DNA of 64,000 nt from a bacterium Scap17. GTDB taxonomy: Bacteria; Pseudomonadota; Gammaproteobacteria; Pseudomonadales; Halomonadaceae. Position numbers and translations under genes: made by a program. This document shows, piece by piece, positions 27,062-34,664 of the stretch. The first letter of the stretch is position 1. Every line of letters begins with the position of its first letter. The notes under the pieces are model-generated. The model saw only the letters and a program-made list of their open reading frames with translations, searched no databases and was not told where the DNA came from. The stretch covers positions 310,001-374,000 of the forward strand of contig VINJ01000001.1 in assembly GCA_013376735.1 (NCBI GenBank). The letters are read 5' to 3'.

Positions 27062-28156
27062 TTGATCATCTTCCGCTACCTGACACGCGAGATACTCACC
27101 ACCATGGCCGCCGTGGCCGGGGTGCTGATGCTTGTCATCATGGGCAGCCGATTCATCCGCTATTTCAGTGATGCGGCGGAGGGGGATTTCCCGGCGTCGA
27201 TTCTCGGCAGCCTGATGCTCTATCACCTGCCGGGGTTCTTCGAGCTGCTGCTGCCGCTGTCCTTCTTCCTTGCCGTGTTGCTGGCCTTCGGTCAGCTGTA
27301 CATGAACAGCGAGATCACCGTGCTGGTCGCCTGTGGCGTCGGCCCGGAGCGCCTGCTGCGTGTCACCCTGCTGCCGGCGCTGTTGATCACGGCGCTGGTC
27401 GCGGCCTGCAGCCTCTATCTGACGCCTGCCGGCGCGCTCAAGAATGAGCTGTTGCTCGAGCAGCAGAAGCAGAAGACCGACTTCTCGATACTCGGCGCGG
27501 GACGCTTCCAGGAGATCGGCAATCGCACCGTCTATGCCGAGAGCATGAGCGATGACAACAGCGAGCTGGAAAACGTCTTCATCGCCGAGGCAGGTGACAG
27601 CAATGCCGCCAGCACGCCCGACAGCGAACCGAGCCAATCGGTGGTGCGCGCCGAGCGTGCCTTCCAGGAAGTCAGCCCCGAGACTGGCAGCCGCTATCTG
27701 GTATTGAGCGACGGCACGCGCTACGGGGTGGAGCCGGGCAAGGCGATCGCCCAGCGACTGGGCTTCGATCGCTATGGCGTGCGCATCACCGAGGGCCAGG
27801 ACGCCGCAGCCCTCAAGGATGACATCGAGCTTGCCAGCACGGCACAGCTCTGGACATCCGATTCGGCAGAGGCCACTGCGCAGCTGCAGTGGCGCATCTC
27901 GCTGCCGTTGATGGTGCCGATCCTGATGCTGATCGGCCTGCCGCTGGCTCGCGTCAATCCGCGTCAGGGGCGTTTCGCGCGCCTGCTGCCGGCCATCTTC
28001 GTGCACATCACCTATCTCAGTCTGTTGATCGCGGCGCAGAGTGCCGTCGCGTCCGAGAAGTACCCGGCCGTCATCGGCCTGTGGCCCATTCACGGCGTCT
28101 ATCTGGCGCTCGGCATCTGGCTGAGCTGGCGCGACAACCGCGGAGGTGGCCGCTGA
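27062..28156 (+). CDS. lptF: LPS export ABC transporter permease LptF
   Basis: LptF with LptG and LptB extracts lipopolysaccharide from the inner membrane for transport by the Lpt bridge. The 364-residue protein has three N-terminal and three C-terminal membrane helices around a periplasmic beta-jellyroll (about residues 120-265). It starts IIFRYLTREILTTMAAVAGVL, as in the family. The start codon is TTG at 27062, supported by CAGGAG at 27049-27054 and by family alignment; no ATG gives the full first helix. Its TGA overlaps the ATG of lptG, so translation of the two is probably coupled. Confidence 0.95.
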   Translation: MIIFRYLTREILTTMAAVAGVLMLVIMGSRFIRYFSDAAEGDFPASILGSLMLYHLPGFFELLLPLSFFLAVLLAFGQLYMNSEITVLVACGVGPERLLRVTLLPALLITALVAACSLYLTPAGALKNELLLEQQKQKTDFSILGAGRFQEIGNRTVYAESMSDDNSELENVFIAEAGDSNAASTPDSEPSQSVVRAERAFQEVSPETGSRYLVLSDGTRYGVEPGKAIAQRLGFDRYGVRITEGQDAAALKDDIELASTAQLWTSDSAEATAQLQWRISLPLMVPILMLIGLPLARVNPRQGRFARLLPAIFVHITYLSLLIAAQSAVASEKYPAVIGLWPIHGVYLALGIWLSWRDNRGGGR

Positions 28157-29238
28157 TGCTGCTTGATCGTCTCGACCGTTACATCGCCCGCAATGTGCTG
28201 GTGGCCATGCTGGTGGTGCAGGTACTGATTCTCGGGCTCGACCTGATGATCACCTACATCAATGATCTGGGGGACGTGAAAGGCGACTACGGCGCCTTCG
28301 AAGTGCTCCTCTATCTGCTGATGCGTCTGCCGTCGCGCTTCTATGAATTCGTGCCGGTCGGCGTACTGCTGGGCGCCCTGATCGGGCTGGGCAGCATGGC
28401 CTCGAGCAATGAGCTGACCATCATGCGCGCCGCCGGTCGTTCACTGACGCGCATTCTGTGGGGCGTGATGAAGCCGCTGGGGCTGGTCATCGCCATCACC
28501 ATGGCGGTAGGTGAATACGTCGCCCCCGTCACCGAACTGCAGGCCGACGCCTGGCGCGCCGAGAAGCAGCAGGGCGCAGGCGCCGTCTATGCCGAGGGTG
28601 GCGGCTGGCAGCGCGAGGGCAACGACTACTACCGATTCGGCTCGATTCGCAGCGATGATGTGGTGCTCAACGTGACCCGCTATCGCTTCGATGACGAGCG
28701 CCATCTGACCCAGGCGCTCTACGCCAGGCGCGCCGTCTGGCAGGACGATGGCTGGACGCTGGAGGCAGTGCAGACCACCACCTTCGAGTCCCAGGATGGC
28801 GAGCCGAGCGCCACCACGGTGGCTCAGCAGGAGACCCGCGAGTGGGACACCCAGTTGACGCCGGACCTGCTCAAGCTGGTCATCAGCGACCCCAAGCAGC
28901 AGTCAGCCTCCGACCTGTGGCGCTACTCCCGCTACCTGCAGGAACAGGGGCTGTCGGCCAACCAGCCGCTGCTCTACTTCTGGCAGAAGATTCTGCAGCC
29001 GCTGACACTGGCGGCTCTGGTGCTGGTGGCCGCCTCCTTCGTGTTCGGGCCATTGCGCACGGTGGCGGCGGGCACACGGGTCTTCTACGGCATCGTGGTC
29101 GGCCTGCTGTTCAAGTATCTGCAGGACCTGCTCGCCCCGGCCTCGGTGGTGTTCGGCTTCGCGCCCATCTGGGCGGTACTGGCGCCGATGCTGGTCTGTT
29201 ACGTGATCGGCCTGCTGCTGATCCGACGCAGTGGCTAG
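28156..29238 (+). CDS. lptG: LPS export ABC transporter permease LptG
   Basis: This 360-residue partner of LptF has the same layout: three helices, a periplasmic jellyroll (about residues 125-255) and three more helices (LAALVLVAASFVFGPLRTV, then VVFGFAPIWAVLAPMLVCYVIG). It starts MLLDRLDRYIARNVL, the family start, at an ATG that overlaps the lptF stop (TGATG). The RLPSRFYEFVPVGVLLGALIG segment is the coupling region that contacts LptB. The following RDD gene overlaps its end by eight bases. Confidence 0.96.
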   Translation: MLLDRLDRYIARNVLVAMLVVQVLILGLDLMITYINDLGDVKGDYGAFEVLLYLLMRLPSRFYEFVPVGVLLGALIGLGSMASSNELTIMRAAGRSLTRILWGVMKPLGLVIAITMAVGEYVAPVTELQADAWRAEKQQGAGAVYAEGGGWQREGNDYYRFGSIRSDDVVLNVTRYRFDDERHLTQALYARRAVWQDDGWTLEAVQTTTFESQDGEPSATTVAQQETREWDTQLTPDLLKLVISDPKQQSASDLWRYSRYLQEQGLSANQPLLYFWQKILQPLTLAALVLVAASFVFGPLRTVAAGTRVFYGIVVGLLFKYLQDLLAPASVVFGFAPIWAVLAPMLVCYVIGLLLIRRSG

Positions 29239-29695
29239 GGGCGCCCCGCACTCTCGCCGCCGTCTCGACCCGCAGGGAGTGCGCCCTGCGGGCCTGATGC
29301 GGCGTCTGGGCGGCGTGGTCTATGACGCCTTCCTCGTGATGGCGTTGTTGATCGTGCTGGGCTTCATCGGTGTCGCCGTCAATGGCGGTGAGGCCAATCA
29401 GTCGCCGCTGTTCCGCAGTCTGTTGCTGGTGGCGATGTTCGCCTTCTTCGGCGGCTGCTGGAGCCGTAGCGGCATGACGCTGGGCATGCAGGCCTGGCGA
29501 CTGCGCATCGAGACGCCGCAGGGCCATGTCCCGACGCTGCCGCAGTGCCTGATACGCTTCGTGGTTGCCGGGCTGTCATTGGGCGCCTGCGGGCTGGGGT
29601 ACGTCTGGCAGCTGTGGGACCCTGAGCAGCGCAGCTGGCAGGACATCGCCTCCGGTACTCGCGTGGTGGTGCTGCCCAAGCCGCGGCGCGAGTGA
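29231..29695 (+). CDS. RDD family membrane protein
   Basis: This 154-residue protein has the RDD family layout: an Arg in the first helix (AGLMRRLGGVVYDAFLVMA), a second helix (SLLLVAMFAFFGGCWSRSG) and the motif GMTLGMQAWRLRIETPQG. A third helix (CLIRFVVAGLSLGACGLG) and DIASGTRVVVLPK close it. The start is GTG at 29231, eight bases inside lptG; it is preferred because the conserved DPQGVRPAGL segment comes before the next ATG at 29296. Function of RDD proteins is mostly unknown; some act as sodium/proton exchangers. Synteny after lptG is common in gammaproteobacteria. Confidence 0.88.
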   Translation: MARGAPHSRRRLDPQGVRPAGLMRRLGGVVYDAFLVMALLIVLGFIGVAVNGGEANQSPLFRSLLLVAMFAFFGGCWSRSGMTLGMQAWRLRIETPQGHVPTLPQCLIRFVVAGLSLGACGLGYVWQLWDPEQRSWQDIASGTRVVVLPKPRRE

Positions 29696-29729
29696 AGCGC
29701 CTCTGGCGCGTGCGCCGTGCAGGAAAGCA

Positions 29730-29777
29730 GTGAGCTCATCCAGAAGTTATCTCAGCCAGACGTGAGCTCAGCCAGAC
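29730..29777 (+). repeat. Degenerate ~16-bp direct repeats after the RDD gene
   Basis: Three imperfect units: GTGAGCTCATCCAGA (29730), AGTTATCTCAGCCAGAC (29745) and GTGAGCTCAGCCAGAC (29762). They lie between the RDD stop and its terminator. Confidence 0.65.
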
Positions 29778-29782
29778 AAGAA

Positions 29783-29820
29783 AACGCCCCGCCAGTCATC
29801 GACTGGCGGGGCGTTGTGTT
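29783..29820. terminator. Bidirectional terminator after the lptFG-RDD operon
   Basis: Perfect 15-bp stem AACGCCCCGCCAGTC and its complement with loop ATC. T-rich sequence (TTGTGTTTT) follows on the plus strand and TTTT-complement (AAAA) precedes it, so it serves both convergent genes. Confidence 0.9.
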
Positions 29821-29841
29821 TTCCGCGAGTGCAGGGCGTGA

Positions 29842-30666
29842 TCAGACGCCCAGCAGGCCATCCAGTCGCGTGATGATGCGCTCCACGCTGGCGCGTGACA
29901 CCACCAGGCTGTCTTCCTGCGTCGTCGTCTCGGGCAGCTCGCGCGGCAGGTCGATCACCGCGGTGCCCATGCCCTCCAGGCGTACGCCTTCACGGTAGCG
30001 CACGAAGGACAGCTGTCCGATCGGACGCTGGCCACCGTGGTCGAGGCGCGCCAGACGCGTGAAGGCGCTGACGGTATCGAGCACCGGCGCGCTGGTCAGC
30101 GGCAGGTGTGTCAGGCGCCATGCCAACCAGCCGTCGATGTCGACGGCTTCGTCGCGCAGGGTGGCAAACCAATGGCGTGCCTGATCCAGGCGGTAGCGAG
30201 CACGGCCCTGCTTGTCGAGCCACAGCACGTCGGCGCTGGCCTGGCGCGGGCTTTCCAGCTCGCCCGGCAGGTACAGCCAGGATTCGGTCAGGCGCTGCAG
30301 GGCACCCGGCAGCGGCTCATCCAGGGTGCGCTCGCTCAGAGAGTCCAGCGCCGCGCTCAGGTCGCCCTGTTCCGCGCTCTCGCCGGTGTTGGAGTAACCG
30401 ACGTTGTAGCGCCAGACACGGTCGGATATTTCCTGGGTGACCACGTGGTCATGGGGCAGAGCGATATGGCTCATCAGCTCACGCGCGTTGCAATGCTCAT
30501 CCACCAGGCCTTCACGGCGGGCTTCACGATAGAGATTGCGCAGCAGCGGGGTCAGCGGCAGGCGGTGGTGGTCACCGAAGCAGCTGCCGGCGTCGCGGAC
30601 GGCGTCCAGGTCAAGTGGTAGGTGGGACGTGGCGTGATGATCGGCGGTGGCGAGTTGTACTGACAT
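29842..30666 (-). CDS. Conserved-looking protein of unknown function
   Basis: This 274-residue soluble protein is not one I recognise. It has no signal peptide, no membrane helix and only two cysteines (GSCFGDHH and DEHCNARE). It is rich in Leu, Arg, Asp and His, with HHRLPLTPLLRNLYREARREGL and VWRYNVGYSNTGESAEQGDLS as its most distinctive stretches. The start at 30666 follows AAGGAG; codon use matches the neighbours, so it is very probably a real gene. It is convergent with the RDD gene and its start faces the iron gene bfd across a 617-base gap. A role in iron metabolism would be a guess from position only. Confidence 0.75.
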   Translation of the reverse strand: MSVQLATADHHATSHLPLDLDAVRDAGSCFGDHHRLPLTPLLRNLYREARREGLVDEHCNARELMSHIALPHDHVVTQEISDRVWRYNVGYSNTGESAEQGDLSAALDSLSERTLDEPLPGALQRLTESWLYLPGELESPRQASADVLWLDKQGRARYRLDQARHWFATLRDEAVDIDGWLAWRLTHLPLTSAPVLDTVSAFTRLARLDHGGQRPIGQLSFVRYREGVRLEGMGTAVIDLPRELPETTTQEDSLVVSRASVERIITRLDGLLGV

Positions 30667-31283
30667 GACATCGGGCTCCTTGCGAATTGGCGTTCGGAAA
30701 TCGGCAGATAGGGCAACAGCAGACGGATTCAGGCCGGTCACGGCTTCAGCATGGCGCCCATCATCGGCATGCCGATGCGGCTCATGGCCATGAGGAGGTG
30801 AAGCGACGGAATCTCTTGCAGTGTCCTGTTCATGTTCTTTCCTGATTGCCTGGCGGGGCGTGGCAGTCATTTGCCTTCCTCGTGACGCGGCGCTTTCCGT
30901 GAGCGAGGAGCTGGGCTGCGTTCGAGTGACCCGCTTGAGTGATCGACTAGCGATGACTCATTATGTTTTGGTGCGATTGTTTTTCGAATTGCATAAAAAA
31001 ACGTTATACATACTAGCGGCCTCGTGTGAAATCGCAACCCTACCTTTCTGTCAGCCACGAGCCATCATTCTTTATACGGCGCTGACTTTGCCCACGGCAA
31101 TCGCTTTGTGAGGCTGATGTGGCCTGCTTATGACATCGTGTGTTCCGCAACCGTAAACCGGCCAGAAATCGCCTCGCTAAGTATTTGATATAACTTGTGA
31201 ATGAGAATTTTTTGCAGTCAGGTGTTGCGCATGTTTCTGCGAATCATTTACATTTGTCTCACTTGAAGTGAGCGAGGTGAGCC
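30667..31283. promoter_or_regulatory. AT-rich divergent region upstream of bfd
   Basis: This 617-base region is clearly richer in A and T than the rest of the window between about 30940 and 31260. It separates the unknown gene (leftward) from bfd (rightward). It holds a Fur-box-like site at 31197-31215. A TATACA element near 31002-31010 may belong to a further promoter. I see no gene in it, although short frames are open. Confidence 0.55.
31197..31215 (+). promoter_or_regulatory. Candidate Fur box upstream of bfd
   Basis: The 19 bases GTGAATGAGAATTTTTTGC match the Fur consensus at 12 of 19 positions by my count. A weaker half-match follows near 31239-31257. Location about 70-90 bases before the bfd start fits a promoter operator. 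bfd is Fur-repressed in other bacteria. Confidence 0.5.
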
Positions 31284-31487
31284 ATGTACGTCTGTCTGTG
31301 CAAAGGTGTGTCAGACCACAAGATCCGCGAAGTCGTGGAACAGGGAGCGCGCAGCTTCCGCGAAGTCCGTGAGCAGACCGGATGCGCGACCCAGTGCGGC
31401 AAATGTGCCTGCATGGCCAAGACCATCACTCGCGAAGCGGTCGCGCGTGAAATGATGCCGACAGAGGATCTCGCCTACGCGGTGTGA
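31284..31487 (+). CDS. bfd: Bacterioferritin-associated ferredoxin
   Basis: Bfd is a small [2Fe-2S] protein that gives electrons to bacterioferritin to release stored iron. This 67-residue copy has the four cluster cysteines at positions 4, 6, 38 and 41 (MYVCLCKGVSD and QCGKCAC), plus two extra ones at 34 and 43. Length is normal. GAGGTGAG lies before the ATG. It is followed by a strong terminator, so it is transcribed apart from bfr, which lies 398 bases downstream. A Fur-box-like site upstream suggests induction under iron shortage. Confidence 0.95.
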   Translation: MYVCLCKGVSDHKIREVVEQGARSFREVREQTGCATQCGKCACMAKTITREAVAREMMPTEDLAYAV

Positions 31488-31597
31488 CGCAGGCTTGAGC
31501 CGAGGCTCGCTTGCCGGCGACTGACACCTCAGTCACCACGCTGGCCACTACTGCGTGATCCGTTCTCGTCGAGTCCCGGCAAGGACTCGCGTCCCTG

Positions 31598-31638
31598 ACG
31601 CCCGCCATCTGGTCTCAAGACCGGATGGCGGGCGTTTT
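31598..31638 (+). terminator. Terminator after bfd
   Basis: An 18-bp stem (ACGCCCGCCATCTGGTCT with one wobble pair to its partner) is followed by TTTT. Confidence 0.88.
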
Positions 31639-31885
31639 CGCATGGGCGCTAGGCAAGCCGGTATCGGCCGCCACATGACAACGCGGATACCAATCTTTCC
31701 CATTTGCGCCTAAAAGTCGATAACTTGTTGCCATGTCTCGAAAAAATCATGTTTTTGCGCCATACTTGCTGCACCTGACCGAGAGGGCGCGCCTGATGTG
31801 CCCGCGCTGCGGCTGATGCATGCCGTCATCAGGCGCAGTAGAGAACCTGACGCAGCAGCAACCCTGACAAGAGAGGAATGGCGAC
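31639..31885 (+). other. bfr upstream region
   Basis: This stretch between the bfd terminator and bfr should hold the bfr promoter; a CATACT -10-like element lies at 31761-31766 in an A/T-rich patch. No strong Fur box is evident here, which fits opposite iron control of bfd and bfr. Confidence 0.35.
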
Positions 31886-32365
31886 ATGAAAGGCGATCCC
31901 AAGATCATCGAGCATCTCAACACCATACTGGCCAACGAACTGGTCGCCATCAATCAGTACTTCCTGCATGCACGCATGTACAAGGACTGGGGCCTCAAGC
32001 GCCTGGCCAAGTGGGAATACGACGAGTCCATCGAAGAGATGCGTCACGCCGATACCCTGATCGAGCGCATCCTGTTCCTGGAAGGTCTGCCCAACCTGCA
32101 GGACCTCGGCAAGCTGCGCATCGGCGAGAACACCAAGGAAATGCTCGAGTGCGATCTGGCGCTGGAGCACCAGGCACATGGCGATCTGAAGGAAGCGATC
32201 GCCTACGCCGAACAGATTCGCGATTACACCTCGCGTGATCTGTTCCGCAAGATCCTCGACGACGAGGAAGAGCATATCGATCATCTGGAGACCGAGCTGG
32301 GTCTGATCGAGAAGGTCGGCATCGAGCTCTACCTGCAGAAGCAGATCCACCACGAGATCGACTGA
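31886..32365 (+). CDS. bfr: Bacterioferritin (haem-type)
   Basis: Bacterioferritin forms a 24-subunit shell that oxidises and stores iron, with haem b between subunit pairs. All key residues are in place in this 159-residue protein: ferroxidase ligands Glu18, Glu51, His54, Glu94, Glu127 and His130, and haem ligand Met52 ([10 protein letters not shown]). It is therefore the active, haem-binding type. GAGAGG precedes the ATG at 31886. A terminator follows. Its partner ferredoxin is encoded just upstream. Confidence 0.97.
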   Translation: MKGDPKIIEHLNTILANELVAINQYFLHARMYKDWGLKRLAKWEYDESIEEMRHADTLIERILFLEGLPNLQDLGKLRIGENTKEMLECDLALEHQAHGDLKEAIAYAEQIRDYTSRDLFRKILDDEEEHIDHLETELGLIEKVGIELYLQKQIHHEID

Positions 32366-32401
32366 TCCCGTGGCGGCGCGCTGAGTCGTGGCGAAACGAA
32401 A

Positions 32402-32436
32402 ACGCCCCCGCTGCCGATGGCAGCGGGGGCGTCTTG
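32402..32436. terminator. Bidirectional terminator between bfr and purK
   Basis: Perfect 14-bp stem ACGCCCCCGCTGCC and its complement with loop GAT, preceded by AAAA and followed by a T-rich stretch. Confidence 0.9.
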
Positions 32437-32473
32437 TTTGGGTTGTGCAGATCTTCAGTGGCGCAGAACCGGC

Positions 32474-33595
32474 TTACTTGCCCAGTTCATTGACCAGCAG
32501 CGCTTCGACAGCCGCGAGGCGTGCGTCGAGGCTCTCCTTGTCGCCAGCCAGCACCGTGATGTGGCCGATCTTGCGTCCCGCGCGCGGTGCCTTGCCGTAG
32601 TCGTGCAGGCGCGCGCCGGGGATGGCGAGCACGGCGTCACGTTCCGGCATGCGGCCGATGATGTTGAGCATCGCGCAGGGCGTGAGCAGTGCGGTCTCGC
32701 CCAGCGGCATGCCGGCGACGGCACGCAGGTGATTCTCGAACTGGCTGGTGACGGCGCCTTCGATGCTCCAGTGACCCGAGTTGTGCACACGCGGGGCGAT
32801 CTCGTTGGCCAGCAGGCGCTCGCTGCCATCGGCGTTCTTGACGACGAAGAATTCGAAGGCCATCACGCCGACATAGTCGAGCTCGTGCATCACCTTGAAA
32901 GCCGCCGCCTCGGCTTCGGCCTGCAGGCCGTGGGAGTCGAGCGGGGTGGAGCAGTGCAGGATGCCGCTGCGATGTTCATTGCGCGACAGCGGCCAGGCGC
33001 GTGTCTCGCCATCGGGACCGCGTACCGCGATCACCGAGACTTCGTGATCGAAGGCGATGAAGCCTTCCAGGATCAGCGGCACGCTACCGAGTTCGGCGAA
33101 GGTGTCGGCGACGTCTGCCATCTCGCGCAGCACCTTCTGGCCCTTGCCGTCATAGCCCAGCGTGCGTGTCTTGAGCACGGCGGGCAGACCGATGGTCGCG
33201 ACGCCCGCTTCAAGATCCGCCTGGCTGTCGACCAGCGCCAGCGGCGGCACCTCGATGCCAAGACGCATGAACAGCGACTTCTCGCTCCAGCGGTCACGTG
33301 CGGTATCCAGGGCACCAGCCGGCGGGAAGGTCGGGCGCTCGGCCGCCAGACGCGCGACGGCGTCCGCCGGCACGTTCTCGAACTCGAAGGTGACGGCGTC
33401 AGACGCCGCTACCAGCTGCGTCAGGGCCACATCATCCTGCCAATCGGCGCAGAGGTGATGGCCGTGGACGCGACCGCAGGGCGAATCCGAAGGATCAAGG
33501 AAGGTGAAGCGGGCATTCAGGGCGGCGCCGGCCTGAGCCAACATGCGGCCCAGCTGACCGCCGCCGACGATACCGAAGCGGAACGGCTGGCTCAT
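32474..33595 (-). CDS. purK: 5-(carboxyamino)imidazole ribonucleotide synthase
   Basis: PurK is an ATP-grasp enzyme that carboxylates AIR to N5-CAIR in purine synthesis. The 373-residue protein opens with the nucleotide-binding loop FGIVGGGQLGRMLAQAGAAL and has the ATP-grasp segment PAVLKTRTLGYDGKGQ and the metal site FEFFVVKNAD...NEIAPRVHNSGHWS. Length is normal. Its ATG lies three bases after the purE stop, so the pair is a tight operon with translational coupling. Confidence 0.97.
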   Translation of the reverse strand: MSQPFRFGIVGGGQLGRMLAQAGAALNARFTFLDPSDSPCGRVHGHHLCADWQDDVALTQLVAASDAVTFEFENVPADAVARLAAERPTFPPAGALDTARDRWSEKSLFMRLGIEVPPLALVDSQADLEAGVATIGLPAVLKTRTLGYDGKGQKVLREMADVADTFAELGSVPLILEGFIAFDHEVSVIAVRGPDGETRAWPLSRNEHRSGILHCSTPLDSHGLQAEAEAAAFKVMHELDYVGVMAFEFFVVKNADGSERLLANEIAPRVHNSGHWSIEGAVTSQFENHLRAVAGMPLGETALLTPCAMLNIIGRMPERDAVLAIPGARLHDYGKAPRAGRKIGHITVLAGDKESLDARLAAVEALLVNELGK

Positions 33596-33598
33596 GGC

Positions 33599-34117
33599 TT
33601 ACTCGCCTCCGTGGGACAGGCTGGGCGCGTCGGGGCGCGGGTCCGGATTGTCGAGCACACGGTCGGTCTGCTCGGCACGGAAGTTGATCAGCGCGGTGCG
33701 GATGGCCGGGTACTTGTTGGCCAGCTGGCTGGCGGCCAGCAGCGCGGCATTCACGGCACCGGCGCGGCCGATGGCCAGCGTGCCGGTGGGGATGCCGGCG
33801 GGCATCTGCACGATGGAGAGCAGGGAATCGACACCTGACAGCATGCTGGACTGCACCGGCACGCCCAGCACCGGCAGCCAGGTCTTGGCGGCACACATGC
33901 CCGGCAGGTGCGCCGCGCCGCCGGCACCGGCGATGATGACCTCAAGGCCACGCTCGGCAGCGGTATCGGCATAGTCGAACAACAGGTCGGGCGTGCGATG
34001 GGCAGAGACGACCTTGACTTCGTGTTCGATCCCCAGCGCTTCCAGGGTTTCGACCGTATGGCACATGGTCGCCCAATCCGATTTTGATCCCATGATGACA
34101 CCAACCAGTGCGCTCAT
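33599..34117 (-). CDS. purE: N5-CAIR mutase
   Basis: PurE moves the carboxylate of N5-CAIR to C4, giving CAIR. This 172-residue class I protein has [14 protein letters not shown] at the N-terminus, [16 protein letters not shown] with the catalytic His, and [13 protein letters not shown] and [36 protein letters not shown], all family motifs. The start at 34117 follows GGAGGAAGC. It is the first gene of the purEK operon. Confidence 0.97.
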   Translation of the reverse strand: MSALVGVIMGSKSDWATMCHTVETLEALGIEHEVKVVSAHRTPDLLFDYADTAAERGLEVIIAGAGGAAHLPGMCAAKTWLPVLGVPVQSSMLSGVDSLLSIVQMPAGIPTGTLAIGRAGAVNAALLAASQLANKYPAIRTALINFRAEQTDRVLDNPDPRPDAPSLSHGGE

Positions 34118-34264
34118 GCTTCCTCCGCTCTTGACGTGGTATGAACCAGCTCACAGTGCCTGCCAGACGTGCCGGGCAATGCGCTGTGTGGGCGTGGCCG
34201 AGCCGCGCGGGCAGATCATGCCCGCAAGCGGCTCAATGCGTATGTCTGGAAAAACAAGCGGCGC

Positions 34265-34270
34265 AGTATA
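34265..34270 (-). promoter_or_regulatory. Candidate -10 element for purEK
   Basis: On the minus strand the sequence reads TATACT in the context GTGCTATACTGCG, about 150 bases upstream of purE. The -35 match is weak. I see no clear PurR operator. Confidence 0.35.
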
Positions 34271-34333
34271 GCACCGCGACCGACAGGCGGCATGTACCTG
34301 TCTGGACGGTCAGGATGTGGGTGCGCCCATGGA

Positions 34334-34591
34334 TCAGCAGGACCACGCCGAGACCAGCGCGAAGCGTGGCACCGGCTCGCCCTGGATCTCGACGTTCTCC
34401 ATGAACATGCTCAGCGGGCGCACCCACAGCCCGCATTCACCATAAAGAGCACGATAGACCACCAGCAGTTCTTCGGTCTCGCTGTGGCGACTGGTGCCGA
34501 TCACTTCGTACTGCGCGCCCTTGTAGTGGCGGTAGAGACCCGGCACGGGACGATTTTCCGGCAGCGGCGGCATGGCGGGCAGGTCAGTCAT
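34334..34591 (-). CDS. DUF1653 domain protein
   Basis: This 85-residue protein is essentially one DUF1653 domain: PVPGLYRHYKGAQYEVIG, then SETEELLVVYRALYGE and LWVRPLSMFMENVEIQG. The fold is small and beta-rich; no function is established. The start at 34591 follows AAGGAAA. It lies upstream of purE on the same strand, separated by a 216-base gap with a candidate promoter. A 7-bp tandem repeat lies just before its ribosome site. Confidence 0.88.
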   Translation of the reverse strand: MTDLPAMPPLPENRPVPGLYRHYKGAQYEVIGTSRHSETEELLVVYRALYGECGLWVRPLSMFMENVEIQGEPVPRFALVSAWSC

Positions 34592-34610
34592 GGCGATTTC
34601 CTTGAGGGTG

Positions 34611-34637
34611 AAGCAAGAAGCAAGAAGCAAGAAGCAG
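34611..34637. repeat. 7-bp tandem repeat (AAGCAAG)
   Basis: Three perfect copies of AAGCAAG and a partial fourth (AAGCAG) lie between tcdA and the DUF1653 gene. It could vary in copy number by slippage and would change the tcdA-DUF1653 spacing only. Confidence 0.85.
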
Positions 34638-34664
34638 TGAAGCCAACAGCGAGAAGCAGGCGTA

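Noticed and set aside
30821-31111. 96-codon open frame upstream of bfd
   Set aside because: It lies in an AT-rich promoter region, has no ribosome site and no family features.
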